Translations under genes and position numbers: made by a program
Part shown: positions 25,378 to 35,390 of the stretch, one piece after another
Layout of the letters: each line of letters starts with the position of its first letter
Numbering within the stretch: position 1 is the stretch's first letter
Assembly: GCA_936450465.1 (NCBI GenBank)
Contig: OW388291.1
Span: 75,787,936-75,851,935, forward strand
Direction: 5' to 3'
DNA: 64,000 bases
Source: Gibbula magus
Taxonomy: Eukaryota > Mollusca > Gastropoda > Trochida > Trochidae
Notes under the pieces: model-generated
Databases searched by the model: none
The model's input: only the letters and a program-made list of their open reading frames with translations
Told to the model about the DNA's origin: nothing

Positions 25378-27411
25378 ATGCTGCGCGGACGTGGACGCAA
25401 GGCCCTGCGACGGCCTAAGGCGTTGCATACTAGGACACGCAGCTTTGAAGCCGTTTCAAGCGACGACGACTTCATCAACGAGATCCATGCTGATGAAGCC
25501 TCTGATATGGAGTCAACTGACAGTGATGGTAGCAGTGGTTTAGACAGTGATGATGCATATGATCGGGACACTGTAATAGATAGTGAACATGGTGACACAG
25601 ATGCTCTGAGTGATATAGAGACAGAGATTGCCAGAAAGATTCTAGCCGCCGGTAATTCCACCGAAGAAGACTTTAGTGGTTTTGAGGAGGAGTTTGCCGA
25701 AATACCACAATATAATCAAGATAATTCACAGACGTTTGATGAGTGGGTGGATGGTCCGCGGCCACGTGTAAACTTGCCTTTCACTGGTCAAACTGGGTTG
25801 CGCCAGTTCATAGAACTTCCTGAGAACCCTGAACCTATTGACTTTTTCAATTTGTTTATACATAATGATGACTATGAGGATATGGCAACGGAAACCAATA
25901 GATATTTCAAACAAGCAATGGAGGACAAAATTCTAAGACCCCGTTCAAGAATGCAACAGTGGCAAGACACTAATGCAGAAGAGATGAAGGTATTTGTAGC
26001 CATGACAATTGCCATGTCATTGGTTGTGCAGAGAAACTTTGCTGATTACTGGTCAACAAGTGATGTTACCTCAACGCCTTTCTTCGCCAAGTGCATGCCC
26101 CGAGACAGGTTTTGGCTTCTTATAACCTACCTACACTTGGCTGACAACAGGAGGATGCCGGGCCGTAACACCCCGTGCTTTTCACCAATAAATAAACTGG
26201 GACACTTGTATAACCGGATAGTTCACCGTTTTTCAAGAGTGTATAAACCGCATCAAAACATTTCAGTCGACGAGGGCATGGTGCCCTGGAAAGGTAACTT
26301 ATCTTTCAAAGTTTATCTTCCCGACAAGCCTAAGAAGTATGGGATAAAGGCTTTCATGTTGTGTGACTCGCACAACGGATACGTTTGCAAGTTCAAACTC
26401 TACACTGGAAAAACGAATGAACCGGTTTCTGAAGGTGGCAAAACTTATGATGTAGTCATGGACTTGGTGAACGACTACGTTGGACAGGGGCATCATATCT
26501 TTATGGACAACTACTATTCGTCCACAAATCTGTACATAAATTTGTGGGAGCAGGGAATAGGTGCCACGGGGACGTTGAGAGCCAATCGAAAGGGACTTCC
26601 TGATTCAGTCAAGAAACCTAAAAAGAAAGCCAAGCAAGGGGACCTGACAGTTTCTCACAACCATGGCCTACTCGTTCTTCGCTACGAAGATAGAAAATCA
26701 GTGCTTCTCATGTCTACTGTTGAAGATACACAACTTGAACAAACAGGGAAGAAGAACCGGGCAACAGGGGAACCAGTTCTCAAGCCGCGCATTGTAACAG
26801 CGTACAACAAGTACATGGGAGGTGTTGATCGGGCCGACCAGATGTTGTCGTACACGCCGTTCTGAGTGAAGACCCTGAAGTGGTGGAAACGGGTTTGGTT
26901 TCATGTTCTCAACGTTGCCATGTTGAACTCTTACATCGTTTATAAAGAATACAGCAAAGATAAACCTCTAAAAACAAGTCAGGAATACAGGAAGGCTTTG
27001 GCGCAACATATAGTAACATTTGCGGACAAGGAACAAGTTCCATCACTTTGCAGACGTCCCCGTGGTCGGCCGAGCACGAGCGACGAGAGTGTCACTCGTC
27101 TTCATGGACGTCACTTTCCGACGAAGATTGAGCCTGTCGGAAGGAAGAAAAACGTCACAAGGATGTGTGTGGTATGCTCTAAGGCAAAACGCGCCGTCCT
27201 CGCAAAACAGATTGAAGAAGGCAATGGGCCAGCAAGGAAGAAAAAACGAGTAGGCAGAGAGTCTTCTTATGAATGTACAGATTGTAATGTTTCTCTGTGC
27301 GCCGCACAATGCTTCAAACTGTACCACACCGCCACTGACTATTCAAGGGCTTACATCACTGCCACGGAAGAAGAAAGAAATGAAGAAGGGAATGAAGAAG
27401 AAGAAAATTGA
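25378..27411 (+). pseudogene. piggyBac transposase, interrupted by one in-frame TGA
   Basis: The frame encodes the DDE transposase that excises and inserts the element at TTAA. It opens at ATG 25378, 13 bases after a good acceptor (TTTTCAATCATTTACAG, ending at 25365), so a non-coding upstream exon is likely. Residues 1-100 are acidic and Ser-rich. The DDE_Tnp_1_7 core follows, with Asp298 (ISVDEGMVPW), Asp377 (FMDNYY) and Asp484 (GGVDRADQ), spaced close to D268/D346/D447 of the moth enzyme. Codon 496 is TGA (26863-26865), directly before VKTLKWWKRVWFHVLN, so the frame is otherwise intact for 677 codons. The C-terminus has the usual cysteine-rich zinc finger (MCVVC, YECTDC, CAAQCFKLYH). Many relatives have Arg or another residue here, so a CGA-to-TGA change is the simplest explanation. 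Confidence 0.93.
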
Positions 27412-27566
27412 AAGTAAAGAGAGCCGAAGTGTGGACAACCAGTATATACACATTATATACATACCTTGTTAGGTCCCTAAAGCTGTTCTGCGCACAACCG
27501 CAGGTAAATATTGTGTATATTTGTACCTAAATGCATTGTAATTTCATTGTTATACATGTCATTGCA

Positions 27567-27572
27567 AATAAA
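27567..27572 (+). terminator. Poly(A) signal of the transposase unit
   Basis: AATAAA lies about 155 bp after the transposase stop and is followed by a T-rich stretch. Confidence 0.6.
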
Positions 27573-27639
27573 ATATTTTTTATTTTATCAAAGAGACAGA
27601 GAAAGTGAATGCGAGCTTTCATTGGAAGTTCAACCAGAA

Positions 27640-28700
27640 CCGCATCATAAAAAAAACCCATAAATGCTGAACCGGGTGGCCGATTTTCATAAAACTTACA
27701 TGGGGTAAAGAGGAAAGATTCGGCTTTGATTCAATATAAAATTTATACATGCACACGAAAAACTAAAGTTGCGGCACGTGCCCCGATATGCGCGATAGTC
27801 AAAAAGTTGCCTCAAAGTACCGAGGGTACCTTCATTTGGCCCGCTATAGCTTCCGAACGAAGTAGCGCATTTTTTTTCTTTTTACATCATCGTAAAGAGC
27901 AATAAATTGTCTTCAATTCCATGTATCATATGTATATGCGCAGCGAAAAATAAACATGCGGCAAGTGATGCGCCAGATGTCGCAAAAAGTTAGTTTTTCA
28001 AAAATGAATTTTCTAAGTACTGGGGGTGCCTTCCTTACGCTCTTCATCTATAGCGAACCATTTGACGTATTCCAATAATTTTTATATCATTGTAAAGAGG
28101 AATAAATTGTCTTCAAGTACATACGTGTTTCGCATGCGCGCAAAATAATTTACGATTTTATAAAGCTGGAAATAAAGACAAACTTTACACCGCGCAACAT
28201 GTATTGCGTTCGCCGCGGTGATTAGTGTATGCTGTGCTCATTAGTACCCATTAGTTCCACGCGCGCTCGGCTCTGGCACCCTCGAGGAGGTCTCGAGGAG
28301 GTCTCGAGGAGGTAACGGTACTGTAATTAGCACAGTCCCGGGGGGACCAAGCAGTGCCAGTAACTTGGTGCGCGTCGGGACCATTCACGTGGTACTGTCG
28401 GGGTAGCGTCACTCTCCTTTGGTTGGTTATATTTTCTGAACCATAAGTCGTATTATAATAATTTTTATGTCATTGTAAAGAGGAATAAACTATCTACAAG
28501 CACATATAAATTTCGCAATATGCGCGCTCAGGAGTTTTGATTTCATGAAGCTGGAAATAAAGACAAACTTTAGATGACAATAGAATAATAACCATAGGTC
28601 GCATTCTAATATTTTTTTATATCATTGTAAAGACAAACATCTGGTCTTCAAGTCCATATAAAAATTTCAGTAGCGCGCTCCAAATTCATGATGTTATAAG
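27640..28700 (+). repeat. Subterminal direct modules, right arm of the piggyBac element
   Basis: About five diverged copies of the left-arm module (TTTTTATATCATTGTAAAGA, ATTGTCTTCAA, CCATATAAA, GCGCGC) lie near 27700, 27880, 28080, 28470 and 28620. A separate triplet of CTCGAGGAGGT lies at about 28281-28313. One module is also kept in the deleted relative near 36420. Confidence 0.7.
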
Positions 28701-29167
28701 GCCCGAATTAAAGACAATCTTTACAAAGTAATAGAAAAGTAAAGAAAAATCGTAAAAAAATAATTCAAAGATGCGGGTATAAAGCAACCATTTGTGTACG
28801 GGTGCCGCGACTTGAATTTGTATTCAACGCCCGTATATAGCCCGTATTCGCCATGTAGATGCGGTATATTTCGTAAAAACGGTACCGGAATCGCCGCCTG
28901 GAAATTCCGCCAGCAGAGCTCGTTAGTGCCTAAGCTCAAACTACTGCTGCGAGCTGCGAGCCTGTAAATTCCGCCACAGGGGCTAAAAAGGGTAAAATAT
29001 ATATACGCAACGTAAGGGTTAACATTGGATCTTGATATTGACAATTGATATCTATACAGTTGTTTGTGCAGTATTATGAGATGTACAGAGTCATAGTTGT
29101 TATAGAACCTTTCAGAATGTTATTGCCTGCAAGTTTTTAGATTGAAAATATTCATTTATAACACTGA

Positions 29168-30123
29168 TGTCCTGACCGTTACCTAAAATGTCGCAACCAT
29201 TACCACTCATATTATTTTTATGCCATAATTTCACTTTTTCTTCTATATTTGGTAACTTTTGAATTTAGACCGTATGTTTTATATTCTTACGAAGCCGTAA
29301 AATGTCTTTACTGAAAAAAACTTAATTTATTCACAAATTTATATTGATTTTAAATACATTTGTCCTAACCGTTACCAAAAATGTCACAACCGTTACTATT
29401 TTTAAAAATTTTGATTCCCCAATTGCACTATTTTCACTATTATAAGTACTTTAGTAATCCAAACAGTTTGTTTTATGTTCTTTTGATGTTATAATAATGT
29501 TATCTTTAAAATCCAACATTTATTCATAAGTTTTATATTGATTTTGTAACAAAGGTCCAAACCGTTACCGCAAAAATATGCAAAAATGTCATATTTGTTA
29601 CAAGTTACCTTTTCTAATATATATTTCACTGTCAATCAAAATTGGAGTTAACAGTTATGCTTAATACTGTTTACCTTTTCATTTTGTATTACATTTTCTA
29701 TTTTAAATTAAATTGTTTAAGATTTATGTCCAACCCGTTACCGTTCCTGTCCAAACCGTTACCAGTAATGTCCTGACCGTTACTGGTGTTAATTAACTAC
29801 TCTAATTTATTTATGATAATACATAAACAATCCATTTTATGTAGGCGTCATCAGAAAAACTTTTGGGTCAAGAAGCATATGTTTAATTCAGACAATTACA
29901 TCTGGTTAAAGCTAAATACAAACTAATATTTTGGAAAAATGCTATTATTTTGTGTTAAAAAAATGAAAGATAAAAATTAAGACTTTAAAGATTCACGATA
30001 AAAGTTTTTGGCCCCAAGTTGGATTAATTCAGTGTAATAGATGTGAATACCATCTTTAAAATATTTATCTGAATTTTATTTTGACATTTATATTCTGTTT
30101 TAGAAGTGGTAACGGTCAGGACA
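29168..30123. repeat. Right-arm cluster of the same 16-bp motif
   Basis: Minus-oriented copies (TGTCCAAACCGTTACC and variants) lie at 29168, 29189, 29361, 29382, 29554, 29727, 29748 and 29769. A single plus-oriented copy (GGTAACGGTCAGGACA) lies at 30108. The arrangement mirrors the left arm: the outermost copies point outward-to-inward and the inner ones oppositely. Confidence 0.8.
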
Positions 30124-30799
30124 TTTTTCTATCCCATTAATTACTTATGGATCAATTAAAAGGTAAATCGGTTCATTTAAGCCTTCATATTTATTTTTTT
30201 TGAATAATCAAGTGTTTGCAAGTTTATTTGAATTAAAAGTTAATTATTTTTTAGAAATTTGTTTTTGCATTTACGAGGATCTAAAAACCCTACCAATTTT
30301 GAAAATGACCCATTTATACGATACAACCATAATCTGACATATTGGAAAGTAAACAAACCATATGAAATATAACAGTATAACACTTCATCAATTATATGAT
30401 CCAAACATAAACTGAAACACTGTAAAATCGACAGACAGGGTTAATTCTATGTAACATCAATGTACTTAATTACAGAGAAAACAATCTGCCATCTATTACA
30501 GCATGGGGAAACCATTAAGAAGTTGAATCACAAATGAAGCAGTCTGAAGCAATGTTTGGGAGAAAATCAATTGCTATTGTTGAAGCACTGTCATTTCAAT
30601 CGATCGATGTAAGAGTAAGAGGGATATTCTGTATCAACAATCACTGAATTGGAAAGAGAGGGGGCAGAGATAGAATGTATACAAATAAACAAGTCATTTA
30701 CAGTGTAATTGTCGAATTTTATGTGAGTTTATCATGCGATGTTTAGAGATTTAACCCTTTAATTGCTAAAGTTGAAGTAACTTGGATATATTTATTTAG

Positions 30800-31062
30800 G
30801 CCTGTCCAAACCAAAATCATTTCCTTTGCTAGTGAGTTATGGTTAGTCCCACAGGAAAGACAAATATTTCAGCAGGTAAGATTTTAGGGAAATTCTTCAT
30901 CACATTTGAAAGATGATAAATCATATCAAAATTTGAAATGTTTTACAAATAAAGAATTACCAATCAACAGTTAGAACTATACTGATTTGGAATTGTTATG
31001 CATGAAATATGAACTGTTTATTCCAGAATTTAAGAAAAATCTGGCAAGATCATTCTAAGTAG
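30800..31062 (+). CDS. Candidate pair of terminal coding exons (plus strand)
   Basis: The first segment, 30800-30875, follows TATTTATTTAG and ends at a consensus donor, CAG|GTAAGA. Entered in phase 2 it reads PVQTKIISFASELWLVPQER then QIFQQ and leaves in phase 0. The second, 31027-31062, follows TGTTTATTCCAG, is open in phase 0, and reads NLRKIWQDHSK then TAG. Both splice sites and the phase agree, giving ...RQIFQQ-NLRKIWQ. No family is recognised and no earlier exon was found, so this is tentative. A plausible AATAAA follows at about 31543. Confidence 0.3.
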
Positions 31063-31599
31063 ATCTCATGAGAATGTTGTACTTTACAAGGTGAAAAATA
31101 AGCGAAGCAATTTTTTTTCTTCTTCACGACAAGAATGTTCACTATTCATTACACAAATATCAAATACTGACAATTAAAAGAAAACAGAGGAATGAAATGC
31201 ATAAAATGACAAACTGTTTGTTTGCAGTCCTAAAAGTGGATACATTGCCACAGTGAGCTAATTATAGAGAAATAATGTACTGGTAACTCAATGTGACTGC
31301 GCGGTCACTTCACTGCATGTAGGGCTGAAACGGTACACTTCAGCTTTGGTTCGGTATGTATTGCAGTATCTGCAGAACTCTCAGATTGGTACAAGTTGGA
31401 TTTGGTTTGGATTTTGCCAAATACAATACAAACTGGTAATATATCTTGACGTGGTTCAACTAATGTAGTTGTCTACTAGATCACCGGCCAAGTGGGAAAA
31501 GTTTAAAATATATTGAACAATGATCATGGAGCTGTATTCTTTAATAAATCCTTATTCACTCCTTAGTAATAAATTCATGTTACATAAAAATATTGTTCT

Positions 31600-31872
31600 A
31601 CTTCCCAAGTTGTATTAATCTCAGCCTTACAGTTTTCAAGATCTGTTCTGGAAGTAAAATGGCAAAAAGCATTTTGAGATTTGTTTTACCATTGAAAAGG
31701 TAAAAAACAAAGTCTGAAGAAGTTGAAAACCCAAAAAGGCGCATCTACACATGATGATCGTTTCAAGATTCATTGAGCTAGGCCTTACAGTTTTTGAGCT
31801 CTGGTCCGGAAACAAAACTTGGACGGACAAAGGTAATTTCTATACTTCGCCAACTTTGTGTGGCAGGGGGTA
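31600..31872. mobile_element. Pearl-like element E, truncated
   Basis: Two core modules (GCCTTACAGTTTTCAAGATC and GGCCTTACAGTTTTTGAGCT, the latter with CTGGTCCGGAAAC) are followed by GGACGGAC and a terminal CTATACTTCGCCAACTTTGT with GGCAGGGGG. The left terminus is not recognisable. Confidence 0.5.
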
Positions 31873-32402
31873 ATAATTGGGACAATCCACATCAACCAAT
31901 GTTCCCCAATACACATGGTAAATTATTCAACAAAGTCATTTGGAGGGGAACGTTAGTTAATGTCATTTCTATCTTTCTCACATATGTTTTCAAATGAAAA
32001 ATGTCATAAATATGCTGAATCAATTTTCATAGGTGGAAGGTATTTGTTAAAACATTTCCTGACTAATCCTAAGATATGTACTTACAAACTGAATTACTAA
32101 TGGTATCCTTTGCTAATCTTGTAAATGTTACTCTTTGCCATTTTTCTAATGGACTTTTGACGTAAACAGAATGATTAACCTTTAAAAGGAATCAATGTAC
32201 AGACATCTGAATCTAATATGAATGAGCACTGTAGATCATTCAAAATGTTTGTTATATATTCATTTCATTAAAGATTTAAGAAAAGACAATGAAACCATTA
32301 ACATTAATTGTAATGTCACTTGTCTGTGATGTAAGTTATTGTACAATTGCCTGTCATGAATATTAACAAAAATGAACAGGTAGTTATCACTAAGGTGACA
32401 TG

Positions 32403-32985
32403 ATCCCCTGCCGCAAATTAATACTTCAAAATTGAGAAATAATGTCAAGATCAGCAAAATCGACTGTCGAACATGTTCTGTGACCTTGAGGATAATGTCA
32501 AGGTCACCAAAATCTAATCAGCCCATCGTCTTCCCTAGAAGGTGCTTTGTGTAAGAAATGATGGAATTCCGGTGAATGGTTCTTGAGATATCTCGCTGAC
32601 AAGCTTTACATGTACATTAACATGTCGAAAACTTCAAAGTTCCGCTGTGACCTTGAAAATAATGTCAAGGTCACCAAAATTTAATCAGCCTGTCGTCTTT
32701 CCTTAGAGAAGATATGTGTAAAATATGAAGAGAATCCAGCAAATGGTTCTTGAGATATCCCGCCGACAACGGTAAAATGACAAAGTCTCGTTGTGACCTT
32801 GAAATGAAGGTCAAGGTCACAAACCTCTGTAGGAACATTACTCCTCCTATGATGAACCCATATGCAAAATATGAAAAGAATCCAGTGAATAGTATTTGAG
32901 TTATTCCATTTCGTACAGACGGACTTATGGAAGGACGCAGCCGAATACTATATCCCCCGCTTCGGGCTAAACGCACGGCAGGGGA
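32403..32985. mobile_element. Pearl-like element F with palindromic TGACCTTGA...TCAAGGTCA modules
   Basis: The termini ATCCCCTGCCGCAA and the complement ATCCCCTGCCGTGC are inverted. Three core modules of about 160 bp each hold TGACCTTGA, a spacer of 8 bases, and TCAAGGTCA (32481-32506, 32648-32673, 32794-32819). They also hold AATGGTTCTTGAGATATC or a close variant. The tail has ACAGACGGAC and TATCCCCCGCTTCGGGC. Non-coding. Confidence 0.75.
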
Positions 32986-34560
32986 TAATAAATTTTCGAT
33001 TTTAAATGTTTTTGCTTCACTTTTACGGTGAAAGTTTCACATACATAGCATGACTCTGACTGCTCCGAACGATAGCTTGCCTTGAATAATCGCAGGGACA
33101 AAAAGATGTATGAAATTAATAATCATTTTTCGTATATGACAGATTTCTATATTGTCCATTTCTTTCCAAAGTCATGAAGTCAATTTTTTTTAAAAGTGTA
33201 AAATAGTGAAATTATATTCAAGGTTAACTCAAATGATTTTTTAAACCATTGTTTAAATATATATATTAAAAAAAACAACATCTTTATAATTTTCATTCTT
33301 CCCTGAAAATATAAATTGTAGGTTCTCAATTTTTTTAATAGTTATTATGATATTAACCCAATCTACATCTAAGAGCATTGAGCGAAAAGAAAATCATGTC
33401 AAATCATATTCAACATCATTTTCATTTCGACCTTTTATCAAATACAATCTATGATCTTGAGAGTTTTCTATCTCTGCTGACTGGAGAGTTCCAAACACTC
33501 TAGGTCATGCTGACCTATCAATCTTGGATACCGAGAGTAAAAGGTCAGCCATGTTTTCCCCACCTGAACAAAATTCTCTTTCTTCTAACATTTTGCAACA
33601 ACATTATCTGTCCAAACAGTTTCTCATCCAAAAACCACTGGTCTTTGTGGAAACTTTCGGAAGTAATTTCAGAATACTTAGACATTTCACAATTTGTGTG
33701 ACTGGAACTAAAAGCAAACTGATGACTTTAAACATCATGTATTCCATCTCTTAGAAAATATTTCTGAAAAATTGTTAAACGTTGATTTGAATATTATTTG
33801 TTTAACAATATCAAACCTTTGAAAGGCAATAGAAGTGGATTCCATTAAAAATGTAAGATTCAAGTTGTCAACTTATGTCTAATATTTTTTTTGTAGTGTA
33901 AGTTTATTGTTTTCTTTATCATCCTTTACATACCGAGAAACAATTATTTTTCGAAATTAAGAAGTTTTTATCTAGAAAACTTTGTTTTCATAATTCCTGG
34001 CAACATTCAACAACTATTTCGTATTTCAGCAATTGATTTCACACCGATTTACACTAGAAATTCCAGATTCAAGATTCAAATTTGAAAATCAAAATCATAT
34101 TGGAAATTTATCATTCAATACTTTGTTTCAGAATGAAAATTATGAACGCATCAAGTCAAGAATAATTTTTTTGCCGCTAATCCTTCCAAAGCTGTAAAAT
34201 CCCACTTCAAAGCAAGTTTGTAATCGTTTCTAAGTTTTGACAGTCATTATAAACTCATCATATTATAAGCCTTTTATCAGAGAAATAACCTGCAAACTCA
34301 ATTAGCGTTCTTCCCCACAACAAAAGACTTCAAATCCATAAAAAATCAATTATGATTTTTCTGCATAATTTCTCAAATCTTCTTATCGAATAAATTCTAC
34401 CGGTACATTGAATAATCATCAATTTGTTTAGAGGTCATCAAAAATGACATATGCAAATCTTACATACGAATGAAGAATATAGAAAGTCAAAGTGTCAAAG
34501 TAAAGCTGTTCTGAAGGACAAGTACCATCCAATCCCTAGATGCATTATTTTGCAATTTTT
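32986..34560. other. No recognisable feature
   Basis: AT-rich sequence. A plus-strand open segment (33507-33754) has moderately gene-like composition but no good splice sites. Confidence 0.4.
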
Positions 34561-34586
34561 ATTCCTCGGAACGAGGTTTATTTTAA

Positions 34587-34871
34587 TCAGACTGCATTGT
34601 TTTGAATGGCAGTTTTAAGTCTTGACACTGGCTGTATTTCTCTCTGTTCAGCTGCCAATGAATTCCATAATTTAACTGCATCTGGAAGAAAGGACCTTGC
34701 ATAACTTTCAGTTTTACAATGTATAGTCTGAAGATTCGAATCATTGCGAAGATTATAATCAGTGACATCTGATAATCTTGGAGGTACAAGATTACTATGA
34801 TAACTCGGCATACTGTTATTAACCATCTTATAAAGCGTTGTCATCTTAGCCTATCTTCAGCTAGTGGTCTA
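34587..34871 (-). pseudogene. C-terminal fragment of a LINE ORF2 protein
   Basis: The minus-strand reading contains LYKMVNNSMPSYHSNLVPPR, then YNLRNDSNLQ, SYARSFLPDAVKLWNSLA and a stop. This order (LYKM.NN, Y.LRN, SF.P....LWN.L) is the familiar carboxy-terminal tail of CR1/L2/Jockey-type and related LINE proteins. The reading is open upstream to about 34871, and the rest of the element is missing. It is a 5'-truncated relic with no functional reverse transcriptase. Confidence 0.6.
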
Positions 34872-35065
34872 GTATGAGACCAAAGTCAAAAATTTTTGTT
34901 TTCAATGGAGTCAAAATATAAGAAAAGCTCTGAGATCTTTTCAGAAACTAAATAATGAACATCCATTTTGATGAACTTACATCAACTCAAAGTATGTTTC
35001 TCTTGGTGAGAGACTTTAACACTTGATGTAAGAAGTCAGTTGGCATACTTCTGAAGCAAAGCCAG

Positions 35066-35128
35066 TGAGTGAGTGAGTGAGTTATTGTTTAACGCCGCTT
35101 CGGCAGTATTGCAGCCATTAGCGGCTAG
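35066..35128 (-). mobile_element. Ultra-short hairpin retroposon, copy 1 (63 bp) with 14-bp target duplication
   Basis: The body is (TGAG)n, TTATTGTTTAACGCCGCTTC, GGCAGTATTGCAGCC and ATTAGCGGC. It is flanked by exact TGAAGCAAAGCCAG copies at 35052-35065 and 35129-35142. GCCGCT and AGCGGC form a short stem. The TGAG repeat would be a 3' (CTCA)n tail if the element lies on the minus strand. Confidence 0.8.
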
Positions 35129-35390
35129 TGAAGCAAAGCCAGAGACTGTAAATCATCATAGTCAAATGTCATGAAAGCTTTAAAATGAACAATCTAGATT
35201 GTTTGAACTCAATTTCATCTTAAAGGCCAGACCATTGCATAAATCCTGGGATGACTGTAACTCCCTCCAGGTAAACTTGATGAAATATTATCAAAAGGCT
35301 ACCTGAACATGAGACTTTGGATCTGGATCTGGATCTGCCAAACAAAAATTAGCAGTGTCTGAAACCAACTTGAAAAGTAACCAGCCTTAA

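Larger units (their letters stand above)
22867..29018 (+). mobile_element. piggyBac-family transposon, 6152 bp
   Basis: It is flanked on both sides by the TTAA duplication typical of piggyBac (22863-22866 and 29019-29022). The short terminal repeats are CCCTTAACATGCG on the left and the complement CCCTTACGTTGCG on the right. It holds one transposase reading frame with an upstream splice acceptor and a downstream AATAAA (27567-27572). Its coding part is richer in GC than its AT-rich host element. Long non-coding arms carry repeated subterminal modules, which is unusual because well-known piggyBac elements have short arms. The shorter relative at 35391-36810 shares both ends. Confidence 0.93.
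20930..30311. mobile_element. Large inverted-repeat element with 16-bp motif clusters, split by a piggyBac insertion
   Basis: The left end GGGTGTTTTTCAAAATTGGT with AGGTTTTT is matched by the complement of the right end (GGGTCATTTTCAAAATTGGT with AGGGTTTTT). ATTT (possibly CATTT) flanks both sides as a target duplication. Without the piggyBac (6152 bp plus one TTAA) the element is about 3.2 kb. It is very AT-rich and has no ORF. Both arms are studded with variants of GGTAACGGTTTGGACA in a mirror-symmetric order. Removing the element joins the flanks into a sequence that aligns base for base with the neighbouring repeat at 20777-20806. The superfamily is unknown. Confidence 0.65.

Noticed and set aside
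26863..26865. TGA in the transposase as a selenocysteine codon
   Set aside because: No SECIS-like stem-loop was noticed in the 3' region, and selenocysteine is not known in this enzyme family. A point mutation is the simpler explanation.
28721..29044. Minus-strand ORF over the right piggyBac arm, partly conserved at 36557-36769
   Set aside because: The similarity between the copies is that of the transposon ends themselves, and the reading is disrupted and runs out of the element.
30463..30640. Plus-strand exon-like segments (KTICHLLQHG... and MKQSEAMFGRK...)
   Set aside because: Two frames compete, one has an early stop, and neither is in phase with the next candidate exon at 30800.
33507..33754. 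Plus-strand open segment ending near 33754
   Set aside because: The acceptor and donor are poor, two frames are equally open, and there is no partner exon in phase.
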